In this document: one piece after another, positions 8,820 to 16,945 of the stretch | Numbering within the stretch: position 1 is the first letter of the stretch | How the letters are laid out: each line of letters starts with the position of its first letter | Assembly (NCBI RefSeq): GCF_023555375.1 | Contig: NZ_JAJSEE010000008.1 | Coordinates: 37,281 to 101,280 of the forward strand | Direction: 5' to 3' | DNA from: Guyparkeria hydrothermalis | GTDB lineage: Bacteria; Pseudomonadota; Gammaproteobacteria; Halothiobacillales; Halothiobacillaceae | DNA length: 64,000 nt | Notes under the pieces: generated by a model | What the model was told of the DNA's origin: nothing | What the model saw: the letters and a program-made list of their open reading frames with translations, nothing else | Databases searched by the model: none | Translations under genes and position numbers: made by a program

Positions 8820-9067
8820 ACCGCTCTGCGCGTCTTGAGCCGGGCAGGTGCAAGGCGTCCGTCCGCCGCGGAAGGGTGACTCCCTTTCCAAGGACGGCAA
8901 CGCAGCAGATGCCCGGCTCAAGGCGCGCCCTGCGGGGCCTGGCGAGCCGCCTGTGCTCCGCGTTGCGTCGTCTTGACGTGGCCACCGGCACGCCGGCGAC
9001 GACGCGCCTTGATCACGAACGGCTCGACAGGCCAGAGTGGCATGGCATTCGTGCAGAGTTTCCCTAG
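8794..9067 (-). mobile_element. Inverted-repeat MITE, full-length copy A, between fliO and fliP
   Basis: A 266-bp core (8798-9063) is flanked on both sides by CTAG, a perfect 4-bp target duplication. The ends are GGAAACTCTGCACGAATGCC and its complement. It is in the opposite orientation to the copy at 44806-45079 and has the same core length. It contains an outer stem and two hairpin arms but no transposase gene. The right-hand CTAG carries the fliO stop codon (TAG), and the left end supplies the fliP start. The added length (270 bp) is a multiple of three with no stop in the fliP frame. Confidence 0.9.
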
Positions 9068-9513
9068 CCATCGTTCGAGTTCCCCTTGCTACCTTGGCCA
9101 CCCTTGCCGAAGCGGGCGGCCAGCTGCGCCTGGAAGGCGTCGCCGAAGCTCGGGTTCTCGCCGTCGCGGCGACGCGGCTCGAGCGGCGGGTCGAGCCAGC
9201 CCAGCGACTCGATCGCCCCCTGGCTCACGCCCACCAGCATCTGCCGATCGCCCACGGCCACCAGCAGGATGCGTTCGCGGGGGCCGATCGACATCTGCGT
9301 GAGCACCTGCATGGGGTAGTTGCCGGCGCGCGCGTCCAGCCGGCCGACGCGCTTGACCACCCAGACCAGGGCGAACATCAGTACCAGCACCAGGATCAGG
9401 CTGATCACCAGCTTGACGAGATAGCTCGGCGCGAGCGGATCGATGGCCTCGGCGGCCCTGGCGGGGCCGGCCAGCAGGAGCAGCATCAGGAACGGAATGA
9501 CTCGCATGACCAT
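9064..9513 (-). CDS. fliO: Flagellar export accessory protein FliO
   Basis: 149 residues: a signal-like N-terminus ([18 protein letters not shown]), a periplasmic stretch, one membrane helix ([20 protein letters not shown]) and a cytosolic FliO domain with [20 protein letters not shown]. FliO assists FliP assembly. The stop codon TAG is formed by the CTAG duplicated at the MITE insertion (9064-9067), so the protein end is unchanged by the insertion. ATG at 9513 is used; ATG at 9507 is also possible. Confidence 0.92.
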   Translation of the reverse strand: MVMRVIPFLMLLLLAGPARAAEAIDPLAPSYLVKLVISLILVLVLMFALVWVVKRVGRLDARAGNYPMQVLTQMSIGPRERILLVAVGDRQMLVGVSQGAIESLGWLDPPLEPRRRDGENPSFGDAFQAQLAARFGKGGQGSKGNSNDG

Positions 9514-9518
9514 CCCGA

Positions 9519-9935
9519 TCAGCGCAGCTTGCGCAGGCGCTCGGCCGGGCTGATGACGTCGGTCAGGCGGATGCCGAATTTCTCGTTGATCACCACCACC
9601 TCGCCGCGGGCGATCAGCGTGCCGTTGACCAGCACGTCCAGCGGCTCGCCGGCCAGCCGGTCGAGCTCGACGATCGAGCCCTGGTTCAGCTGCAGCAGGT
9701 TGCGGATATTGATCGCGGTGCGGCCGATCTCCATCGAGATGTTGACCGGCACGTCCATGATCACGTCGAAGTTGACCGGGTTCTCGTCATCGTCGGGATG
9801 GGCGCCGTCGGCAAACTGCTCCATGCCGACCGGCTCGGCCTGATCGGCCTCACCCTGGCCGCCTTCCGAGTCGGCCTGTTCGGCCATGGCCGCCGCCCAG
9901 TCGTCCTCGGTGGACTTGTCGGATTCTTCAGCCAT
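9519..9935 (-). CDS. fliN: Flagellar motor switch protein FliN
   Basis: 138 residues. An acidic, low-complexity N-terminus (to about residue 55) is followed by the conserved SpoA/FliN domain (VNISMEIGRTAINIRNLLQL, then GEVVVINEKFGIRL). FliN and FliM form the C-ring, which receives CheY-P and gives torque direction. It overlaps the fliM end by eight bases and lies five bases ahead of fliO. Confidence 0.96.
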   Translation of the reverse strand: MAEESDKSTEDDWAAAMAEQADSEGGQGEADQAEPVGMEQFADGAHPDDDENPVNFDVIMDVPVNISMEIGRTAINIRNLLQLNQGSIVELDRLAGEPLDVLVNGTLIARGEVVVINEKFGIRLTDVISPAERLRKLR

Positions 9936-10980
9936 CGTCTTTGTCTCCTGATTGATTCAACCCGGGGATCTGCGCCCGCAGGATCTCGTTGGGGTGCGTG
10001 GCCCGCTCGAGCCGTTCGGGCACCGGCTCCTCGACGCGGATCGCCTTGTTGCCCTTGAACACGCCCATCTTGCCGCGGTAGAGCGGCAAGCCATCGCAGG
10101 CCAGCGTGGAGTATTCCGGCATCTCGAAGGGGATCACCTGGCCCACCTCCATGTGCGCCACGTCCTTCAGCGACATGCGCACGTCGGCCAGATGCGCGGT
10201 CATCTCGATCTCGGCAAAACCCAGTTCGCGCTTGAGTGCCTTGGTCCAGCGCTCATCGACCTCGAGGCGATCGCCCTGCATGCCGCCGTCGAGCAGGTCG
10301 CGGATCGGCTCGATCATCGAGTAGGGCACGACGAAGTCGAACTTGCCCGAACCGCCCTCGACCTCGATGCGGAAGCTCGAGACCACCACCACCTCGGTCG
10401 CCGAGACGATGTTCGCCAGCTGCGGGTTCATCTCGTGGCTGACGGTCTCGAACATGATCGGGTAGATGCCCGCCCAGGCGTTCTGCATCTCCTCGGTCGC
10501 CTGCTCGAGTACCCGTTTGATCACGCGCAGCTCGGTGGGCGTGAAGTCGCGTCCCTCGATCTTGGCGTGCATGCCGAAGCCGCCGAAGAAGTTGTCGACC
10601 AGCGAGAACACCAGTCGCGACTCCATCATGAACATCCCCAGCCCCTTGAGCGGACGCACGTGCATCAGCGTCATCGAGGTGGGCACGAACAGGGTGTGGA
10701 TGTACTCGGAGAACTTGGTCATCTCCACGCCCTCGATCGAGATCTCGACCGAGCGGCGCAGCATGGAAACCAGGCGAATCCGCAGGCTGCGTGCGAAACG
10801 CTCGTTGAGCATCTCGAGCGTCGGCAGCCGACCCCGGACGATGCGCTCCTGGGTGGTGAGGTCGTAGGACTTGGCCTGGGTCGGGTCGCCGACCCCCTGC
10901 TCGGTCTCGACGTCGCCCTCGTCGACGCCGTTCAACAGCGCGTCGATCTCGTCCTGGGAGAGGATGTCGGCTTCAGACAT
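9928..10980 (-). CDS. fliM: Flagellar motor switch protein FliM
   Basis: 350 residues. The N-terminal CheY-binding peptide is intact (LSQDEIDALLNGV), followed by the CheC-like middle domain with GLGMFMMESRLVFSLVDNFFGG and a C-terminal SpoA domain. FliM is the C-ring component that binds CheY-P and FliG. It overlaps fliN by eight bases and is 57 bases downstream of fliL, in the usual fliL-M-N-O-P-Q-R order. Confidence 0.97.
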   Translation of the reverse strand: MSEADILSQDEIDALLNGVDEGDVETEQGVGDPTQAKSYDLTTQERIVRGRLPTLEMLNERFARSLRIRLVSMLRRSVEISIEGVEMTKFSEYIHTLFVPTSMTLMHVRPLKGLGMFMMESRLVFSLVDNFFGGFGMHAKIEGRDFTPTELRVIKRVLEQATEEMQNAWAGIYPIMFETVSHEMNPQLANIVSATEVVVVSSFRIEVEGGSGKFDFVVPYSMIEPIRDLLDGGMQGDRLEVDERWTKALKRELGFAEIEMTAHLADVRMSLKDVAHMEVGQVIPFEMPEYSTLACDGLPLYRGKMGVFKGNKAIRVEEPVPERLERATHPNEILRAQIPGLNQSGDKDDG

Positions 10981-11037
10981 AAGCGCCTCGCGCCTGTTGG
11001 CCCCGTGGCTCCAACCCCGGGGGCATCACCCAACGCA

Positions 11038-11556
11038 TCACTGCATCAGGAGCTTGGTGAAATACACGTTCTCGACCGGCTGCTCGAGCTCGCTGCCGTC
11101 CTCGAGGATCCGGTTGATCTCCTCGGTCAGCGACGCCTGCAGCGCCTCCTTGCCCGCCCGCGTGCGCAGTTCGGCCGAATCGACGTCGCTCAGCACCAGC
11201 ATCACGTCGTTGACGATCCGCGAGCGCTGGGTCTTGATCAACTCCTCGACCTTCGGGTCGCGGGTGACCAGATCGAGCTGCACCTGCAGCACGTTGGCGT
11301 CATTGGGCTTGCTCAGGTTGACCGTGATCGGATCGCCCAGCGAGACGGTGATCGGTGGCCCCTTGGGCTCCTCGGCCTCCTCGCTCTGCTCGGCGGTCTC
11401 CTCGCCCTCGCCTGCCGGCTTGTCGTCGCCGGTGAGCAACAGCGTCGTCACCACGGCACCGATCGCCAGGATCACGACAATCAACACCGCGAGCAGGATC
11501 ACGATCAGCTTGTTGCTACCTTTCTTTTCCGCGGTTGCCTCGTCGCCTTCGGCCAT
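11038..11556 (-). CDS. fliL: Flagellar basal body-associated protein FliL
   Basis: 172 residues: a short cytosolic tail, one membrane helix (KLIVILLAVLIVVILAIGAV), an acidic linker, and a periplasmic FliL domain with VSLGDPITVNLSKPNDANVL. FliL rings surround the stator and support motor torque. I chose the ATG at 11556 because a GAGG motif lies at suitable spacing; a GTG at 11613 would add 19 acidic residues. It is the first gene of the minus-strand flagellar block, so an operon promoter should lie upstream. No convincing sigma-54 site could be seen in 11557-11704. Confidence 0.93.
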   Translation of the reverse strand: MAEGDEATAEKKGSNKLIVILLAVLIVVILAIGAVVTTLLLTGDDKPAGEGEETAEQSEEAEEPKGPPITVSLGDPITVNLSKPNDANVLQVQLDLVTRDPKVEELIKTQRSRIVNDVMLVLSDVDSAELRTRAGKEALQASLTEEINRILEDGSELEQPVENVYFTKLLMQ

Positions 11557-11704
11557 CTCTCGTTCCTCGTCACGTGTTTCGGAGTCGGCCCCGTTGTCGG
11601 GGCCGGCAGTCACAATCGGTTTAACAAACGTCCGCGATTCTCACGTGTTTGGCCTTGATTTGCCACTCCCTCACCCGAACCCGCCGCCGGGGGTGGCAGG
11701 CGTC

Positions 11705-12643
11705 TTATGCCAGACGACCCAGGCGGCGACCCGCGCCGTTCGGCTCGGGGTTGCCGTACAGGGCCTGGTCGGCCCGACGGAACCAGCCGTCCGCGTCGTC
11801 GCCTTCGCGAAACTGGGCCATCCCGATCCGTGCCCTGAGCGGCACCCGCTCGCCGCCGGGCTCGCGCAGCGGGTGATCGCGGAACCAGTCGAGCAACCGC
11901 GCGCCCAGGCGACGCGCCCCCTGGTACGGGGTTTCGGGCAGGATCACCACGAACTCGTCCCCGCCGAGGCGGTAGGCGCTGTCGGTCTCGCGCAGGCAGC
12001 GATCCAGGCCCTCGGCCACGCGAGCCAGCGCCCGATCGCCAACGTCGTGGCCGTAGGTGTCGTTGATCGCCTTGAAGCGGGTCATGTCGAGGATCAGCAG
12101 GCTTGCCTGGCCACCGTAACGCGCCACGCGGGCATGCACGGCCTTGAGTTCGAGGTCGAAGGCGCGCCGGTTCTTGAGACCAGTCAACGCGTCGTGTTCG
12201 GCAGCGATCAGGGCGTGCTCGAGCATGCGCAGGTTGCGCAGCGGGTAGGCCACCACGGCGAGCATCTCGCGCAGTGCGGCCAGTTCGGCCTCGCCCACCG
12301 GACGGCGACTGTGCAGGCGCAACCGGCCAAAGGGGCGATCGTCCAGCGACAGGGCGACCGGGATGGTGTGCTCGGACGGCTCGCAGACCGTGCCGCAGTA
12401 GCGCTCGTCATCCACCTGCCAGGAAATTGACGTCACGGCCAGCAACCCCTCGACGTGCGACCGGATCGTGTCCAGCGCCGAGCCGACGTTGACGCAACGC
12501 AGCAGCGAGGCGAGCAGTGCCTCTGCGCGCGCAGCGGGCGTCTCGATCGCCGCGTGGCGCTCGAGCGGCGCGCGATAGGCGCCGGCGAGGCGAGACGGCG
12601 CCTGCCCGCAAAGTGATTCGTCGCTGGTGAGGTAGTAGGCCAT
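11705..12643 (-). CDS. GGDEF diguanylate cyclase with GAF-like sensor domain
   Basis: 312 residues. A GAF-like region (about residues 35-150) precedes a GGDEF domain with an intact active site (YRLGGDEFVV). The inhibitory I-site RETD lies five residues before GGDEF. It should make cyclic di-GMP, which commonly opposes flagellar motility. The GAF-like region contains two cysteines (YCGTVC) that could sense a ligand or redox state; this is speculative. The start at 12643 has an AGGGG motif upstream; a start at 12682 would add 13 residues. No transmembrane segment is present, so it is cytosolic. It lies just upstream of fliL on the same strand. Confidence 0.88.
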   Translation of the reverse strand: MAYYLTSDESLCGQAPSRLAGAYRAPLERHAAIETPAARAEALLASLLRCVNVGSALDTIRSHVEGLLAVTSISWQVDDERYCGTVCEPSEHTIPVALSLDDRPFGRLRLHSRRPVGEAELAALREMLAVVAYPLRNLRMLEHALIAAEHDALTGLKNRRAFDLELKAVHARVARYGGQASLLILDMTRFKAINDTYGHDVGDRALARVAEGLDRCLRETDSAYRLGGDEFVVILPETPYQGARRLGARLLDWFRDHPLREPGGERVPLRARIGMAQFREGDDADGWFRRADQALYGNPEPNGAGRRLGRLA

Positions 12644-12831
12644 GCGGTTAAACCCCTGATGTACGACCACTAAGGTGGTCATCGGTTTGGGTCGTCACGG
12701 CGGCGTCCAGGCGCGCACCGTGTCGATGCCCAGGGGCTTATGCAGCATGTATGCCAATCAGGATATGTGGTCGGTCTCAACGCACGACTCGCTGCCCTGC
12801 CAGGCGCTCCACTCGCGCCCCGCCGTCCGGC

Positions 12832-13731
12832 TCAGGACTCCTTGCGCCGCGCCAGTACCTCCGCGTAGACCGCGTTGCGCGACAGCGAGGTGGTCCGGGA
12901 GACCACGCGAGCGATGGTCTTGGGCGCCACGCCCTCCTCGATCAGCGCCGAGATCAGCGCCTCGGCCTCGGCCGCCGGCGCCTCCGCCCGGGCGTCGGCC
13001 GGCGCCACCATGAACACGAACTCGCCCCGGGCGGGAACGTCGCCGTCGGCCAGCTCCCCGACCAAGGCCTCGAGCGAGCCGTGGGCGAATTGCTCGAAAC
13101 GCTTGGTCAGCTCGCGAGCGAGCACGGCACGTCGATCACCACCCAGGCGTTCGGCGGCCGCGGCCACGCATTTGACGATCCGGTGGGGCGCCTCGTAGAA
13201 GACCAGGGTGGCCTCGACGTCGGCCAGGCGGTCGAGCCGGTCGCGACGCGCCTTGTCCTGCGCCGGCAGAAATCCTTCGAACCAGAAGGGACGGGCCGGC
13301 AGGCCCGAGGCCGACAAGGCCGCGATCACGGCCGAGGCACCGGGCACCGGCACCACGGGCAGGCCGGCATCGACCAGCACCCGGACCAGCACCTCGCCCG
13401 GGTCGCTGATTGCCGGCGTGCCGGCATCGCTGATCAGCGCCGCCGACTGCCCGTCGGCCAACCGGCGGGCGATGGACTCGCTGGCGCCCCGCTCGTTGTG
13501 CTCGTGCAGGGCGACCAGTTCCCGGCGCACCCCGAGGTGATCCAGCAGGACGCGCGCGTGCCGTGTGTCCTCGCAGGCGATGAAGTCCACGCCCTTGAGC
13601 ACCGAGACCGCGCGCTCGCTGATGTCGGCAAGGTTGCCGATCGGCGTGGCCACCACGTAGAGGTGGCCGGGCTCGACCCAGCGACCACCGGTTTCGCCCG
13701 CGGGGCGCGACCCCGCATTCGGACTGGACAT
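12832..13731 (-). CDS. rsmI: 16S rRNA (cytidine-1402-2'-O)-methyltransferase RsmI
   Basis: About 299 residues. Tetrapyrrole-methylase-type SAM-dependent fold with LYVVATPIGNLADIS at the N-terminus, EDTRHARVLLDHLG, and ALISDAGTPAISDPG. It methylates the ribose of C1402 in 16S rRNA. The ATG at 13731 has GAGTGAG upstream; a GTG at 13749 is the alternative. It is divergent from lpoA, the conserved arrangement in gammaproteobacteria. No RNase P RNA was recognised beside it. Confidence 0.95.
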   Translation of the reverse strand: MSSPNAGSRPAGETGGRWVEPGHLYVVATPIGNLADISERAVSVLKGVDFIACEDTRHARVLLDHLGVRRELVALHEHNERGASESIARRLADGQSAALISDAGTPAISDPGEVLVRVLVDAGLPVVPVPGASAVIAALSASGLPARPFWFEGFLPAQDKARRDRLDRLADVEATLVFYEAPHRIVKCVAAAAERLGGDRRAVLARELTKRFEQFAHGSLEALVGELADGDVPARGEFVFMVAPADARAEAPAAEAEALISALIEEGVAPKTIARVVSRTTSLSRNAVYAEVLARRKES

Positions 13732-13910
13732 TTGGTTATACTCACTCACGATTTTTCAGTGTTTCCGGATCCGTTCGAGCGAACGAGCCATCCTCCCGGT
13801 GGTCCACCTCGACCGGAGACCACAACCGAACAGCCGGCGATCAGCCGGACGCGACCCCGTCGTCTCCGGCCGCCAGCACGCAAACCGACACGTTACCGGA
13901 GACGGATCGC

Positions 13911-15857
13911 ATGCCGACACGCCCTCGCCCGCTCGCCCACCCTGTCACCCGGCGGGCCCTGATGGCCAGCCTGCTGACCCTGGGCCTCGCTTTGGGCGGC
14001 TGTGCCCAGATGGCCACCTCGCCGCAGGATGACCAGCGCAAGGCGGCGCAGACGCAGGTCGACCAGGCCATCAGCGCCGAGGACCCGGCCGCCTTGGCCC
14101 GCGCCCGCATGGCGCTCTCTCAGACGCTTTCCGGCGCGGCCCGCGCCGAACAGCAGCTGGGCGCACTGGAAACCGCGATCGATGCCCACGAACTGGCGCT
14201 GGCCCGCGAACTCTACCAGCAGGCGGATACCGAGGGGCGCTGGCAGGCGATCAATGCCCGCCGCGCAGCCATTGCCCGCGGTGTGGGCGAATGGAGTGCC
14301 GGCAATCCGGATCAGGCCCGGCAAACCATCCATCGCATTCCCCTGCCGCTGGATGCCGACAGCGAGCGCCGACGCCTGATCCTGCTCGGCGCGCTCGAGG
14401 CCGAGCTGGGCAATCCCCTGGCCGCGGCACGCTACTACGCCGCGGTCGACGATCGGCTCGCCGACGATCAACGCCAGGAAAACCACGCCCGCCTGTGGAA
14501 CCGGCTTACCGAGGTGCCGACCGACCGCCTGCGTCGTGCCGCCGAGGACACCACCGACCGCCAGTTTGCCGGCTGGGTGCAACTGGCCCTGACCTACCGC
14601 GAACAACCGGGTCAGATCGACCGCTGGATGGCCGATCACCGCAGCCACCCGGCGATCGACAGCGGGTTTATCGAGATGCTCGGCGCCGCCGCCCCGGTGG
14701 GCCAGCTGACCGCACCGGCCGCAACCGGCCCGGTCGCCGTCCTGCTGCCGGAAGGCGAGCGCTATGCCGGCATCACCCGCGAGATCCGCGCCGGCATCGA
14801 GTACGCCCGCGACAATGGTGCGCTGGGTAGCCGGGAGCTGCTGTTCTTCGACTCGGGCAGCGACCGGATCGGCGCCAACGCCGCGATCGAGCAGGCTCAA
14901 CGGGCGGGCGCGGCCCTGATCATCGGCCCGTTGCTCAAGGATCAGCTGGGTGCGCTGGCCGCCCTACCGGCCGATGGGCCGCTGGCCATCGCGCTGAATA
15001 CGCCCCCGTCGGGCGAAAGCCTGCCCGTTGGCGTGGTCAGCTTCTCGCTGTCGCCGGAACAGGACGCCGCGGCGGTCGCCCGGCGCATGTGGACCGACGG
15101 CCACCGCCGGGCCGCGATCTTCTCGGCCGACCACCGACTGGGCGAACGCACCCGCGAGGCCTTCGCCAACGAGTTCGAACTGCTGGGTGGCGAGGTCGTC
15201 GACCGCGCCCGTTTCGCCTCCGGCCAGACGGATTTCTCCAGCGAACTGCGCGACCTGCTGCGGGTACGCACCAAGTCCGACGACGGCCCATTCCAACCCA
15301 TCATCCGCGACGACCTCGATGCGATCTTTCTGGCCGCCAGCGGCGACGAGCTGACGCTGGTGGTTCCGCAACTCGACTATTTCGGTGCCGAGGACCTGCC
15401 GCGCTACGGCCTGGGACTGGCCTACAACGGCAACCGCGATCCGCGCGGCGATGCCGACAAGGACGGCGTGATCATCCCGATCGCCCCCCTGCTGCTCGCC
15501 GGCACGGCCGGCCCGGAACACCCGCTGCGCATCACCTACGAGCAGGCCCAGCTGGCCGGCTCGCTGCCCCGCCTGTTCGCCTTCGGCGCCGATGCCGCGG
15601 CACTGGCCGGGCGCATGGACACCCTGTTGCAAGGCGGGACCCTGGACGGGCTGACCGGCGAGCTGTCGGTCACCGCCACCGGCGTGGTCGAGCGCCAGCC
15701 GCGCTGGGGGCAGTTCCGGGACGGCCTGATCCGGCCGGTCGACCCGACCCCGGGCGCCGCCCTGCCGGATTCGATCACCAGCCCGACCCGGCTACCGGGC
15801 ACCACCTCGCCCGACGCGACCATGGGCGGCGCCGACCAACCGACCTTGACGCCCTGA
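13911..15857 (+). CDS. lpoA: Penicillin-binding protein activator LpoA
   Basis: 648-residue outer-membrane lipoprotein. The signal peptide ends in the lipobox LALGGC (Cys about residue 27). An N-terminal helical TPR-like region (to about residue 270) is followed by a periplasmic-binding-protein-like domain (VAVLLPEGERYAGITREIR). LpoA reaches through the peptidoglycan to stimulate PBP1A. It heads lpoA-yraN-SIS, the standard gene order. The TPR-like part is Ala/Arg rich. Confidence 0.93.
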   Translation: MPTRPRPLAHPVTRRALMASLLTLGLALGGCAQMATSPQDDQRKAAQTQVDQAISAEDPAALARARMALSQTLSGAARAEQQLGALETAIDAHELALARELYQQADTEGRWQAINARRAAIARGVGEWSAGNPDQARQTIHRIPLPLDADSERRRLILLGALEAELGNPLAAARYYAAVDDRLADDQRQENHARLWNRLTEVPTDRLRRAAEDTTDRQFAGWVQLALTYREQPGQIDRWMADHRSHPAIDSGFIEMLGAAAPVGQLTAPAATGPVAVLLPEGERYAGITREIRAGIEYARDNGALGSRELLFFDSGSDRIGANAAIEQAQRAGAALIIGPLLKDQLGALAALPADGPLAIALNTPPSGESLPVGVVSFSLSPEQDAAAVARRMWTDGHRRAAIFSADHRLGERTREAFANEFELLGGEVVDRARFASGQTDFSSELRDLLRVRTKSDDGPFQPIIRDDLDAIFLAASGDELTLVVPQLDYFGAEDLPRYGLGLAYNGNRDPRGDADKDGVIIPIAPLLLAGTAGPEHPLRITYEQAQLAGSLPRLFAFGADAAALAGRMDTLLQGGTLDGLTGELSVTATGVVERQPRWGQFRDGLIRPVDPTPGAALPDSITSPTRLPGTTSPDATMGGADQPTLTP

Positions 15858-15882
15858 CCGGCCGCAAGGCAGTCGATCGAGC

Positions 15883-16308
15883 ATGACACGCCGCGGCATG
15901 GACGCCCTACGGCACTGGTGGCGCCGCCACGAGGCTGCTGACGATGGACCGCAGGCCCATCGACGCCGCTTCGGCCAGGAGGCCGAGGCGTTGGCCCTGG
16001 CCCACCTCGAGCGGGCCGGCCTCACGCCGTTGCGGCGCAACGCCCGCGCCGGACGCGGCGAGATCGACCTGATCCTGCGCGACGGCGACACCCTGGTGTT
16101 CGTCGAGGTGCGCGCCCGCGGTGGCGGGGCCCTGGTGAGTGCCGCGGAAAGCCTGTCGCCGCGCAAGTGCGCCAAGGTGCGCGAAACCGCCGAGCGCCTG
16201 ATCGCGGCCCAGCCGGCCTGGCAAGGACTCTACTGCCGTTTCGACGTGGTGGCGGTCACGGCGCGCGGCGACCACAATCACATCGACTGGCTGGCCGACG
16301 CCTTTTAG
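15883..16308 (+). CDS. YraN/UPF0102 family endonuclease-like protein
   Basis: 141 residues. The UPF0102 core is clear: FGQEAEALALAHLERAGL, RAGRGEIDLILRDGDTLVFV and EVRAR, which match the restriction-endonuclease-like fold (E...D...ExR). Its function in the cell is not established; nuclease-like activity is inferred from the fold. It is 25 bases after lpoA. The stop codon TAG sits within TTAG and is followed directly by a sequence resembling an end of the MITE family (16305-16323). Confidence 0.92.
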   Translation: MTRRGMDALRHWWRRHEAADDGPQAHRRRFGQEAEALALAHLERAGLTPLRRNARAGRGEIDLILRDGDTLVFVEVRARGGGALVSAAESLSPRKCAKVRETAERLIAAQPAWQGLYCRFDVVAVTARGDHNHIDWLADAF

Positions 16309-16323
16309 GGAAGGTCGGCACGA
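16305..16323. repeat. Possible solo MITE end at the yraN stop codon
   Basis: TTAG followed by GGAAGGTCGGCACGA differs at one position from the terminal repeat of the copy at 43406-43588 (GGAAGGTCTGCACGA). The TTAG fits the YTAR target rule and contains the yraN stop codon. No matching opposite end was seen before the next gene at 16377. It may be a decayed element or chance. Confidence 0.35.
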
Positions 16324-16376
16324 CTCACCATGACGGCACGCAACCACTTCGCCACGACTGCACGGACCCGACACGC

Positions 16377-16940
16377 ATGAGCGACATTCTCGACGGCCTG
16401 AAACAACGCTTCGACAAGGATCTCGCCGAGATCGGCCAGTTGCTGGACGCCGGTGCGCCACAGGCGCTCGAGGCCGCGGGCGTCATCCTGACCGCCGTAC
16501 TGAACGGCCAGCGCGTCTACGCCTGCGGCTCGCGCGAGCGCAGCGACATGGCGCACTACTTCGCCCGACTGATGACCGGGCAACTGGAGCACCCGCGGCC
16601 GGGCCTGCCCGTCATGGCCCTGTCCGAATACCCGGGCGGCAAGGAGCCGTTCGTCCGTTCCATTCGCGCACTGGGCGCCCAGAGCGACGTGCTGTTCGCC
16701 ATCAGCTGCAACGCGGTCGACGGCATCCTGCCAGCGCTGCGCGCGGCCCACGAGCGCGACATGCAGGTGGTCCTGCTCTCGGCGGGTTCCGAAGAGGTGA
16801 TCGCCCCGCACCTGCACAGCCAGGATCGACTGATCTGCATCCCGACCGAGCGCCCCGGCATCGCCTACGAGACGCAGATCAAGTGCATCCACGCCCTGGT
16901 CGACCTGGTCGACCGTCAACTGCTCGGCCTGACCGACTGA
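16377..16940 (+). CDS. DiaA/GmhA-like SIS-domain protein
   Basis: 187 residues with a single SIS (sugar isomerase) domain. Its position directly after lpoA-yraN matches diaA (yraO), whose product binds DnaA and promotes replication initiation; the related GmhA is a sedoheptulose-7-phosphate isomerase. The usual GNGGSAADAQHF-type motif is replaced by CGSRERSDMAHYFARL, while GQLEHPRPGLPVMAL is retained. The catalytic residues for sugar isomerisation therefore look changed, favouring a non-enzymatic DiaA-like role. Five bases separate it from the next gene. Confidence 0.78.
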   Translation: MSDILDGLKQRFDKDLAEIGQLLDAGAPQALEAAGVILTAVLNGQRVYACGSRERSDMAHYFARLMTGQLEHPRPGLPVMALSEYPGGKEPFVRSIRALGAQSDVLFAISCNAVDGILPALRAAHERDMQVVLLSAGSEEVIAPHLHSQDRLICIPTERPGIAYETQIKCIHALVDLVDRQLLGLTD

Positions 16941-16945
16941 CTCCC

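Noticed and set aside
8820..9101. N-terminal extension of FliP as genuine protein
   Set aside because: The 84 added residues are translated repeat and would precede the signal peptide, so the shorter form was listed, though read-through is possible.
11614..11704. Sigma-54 promoter ahead of fliL
   Set aside because: A TGGCA is present but the -12 GC element is not at the right spacing.
12683..13910. RNase P RNA (rnpB) near rsmI
   Set aside because: The gaps on both sides of rsmI are too short and show no conserved P4-type core.
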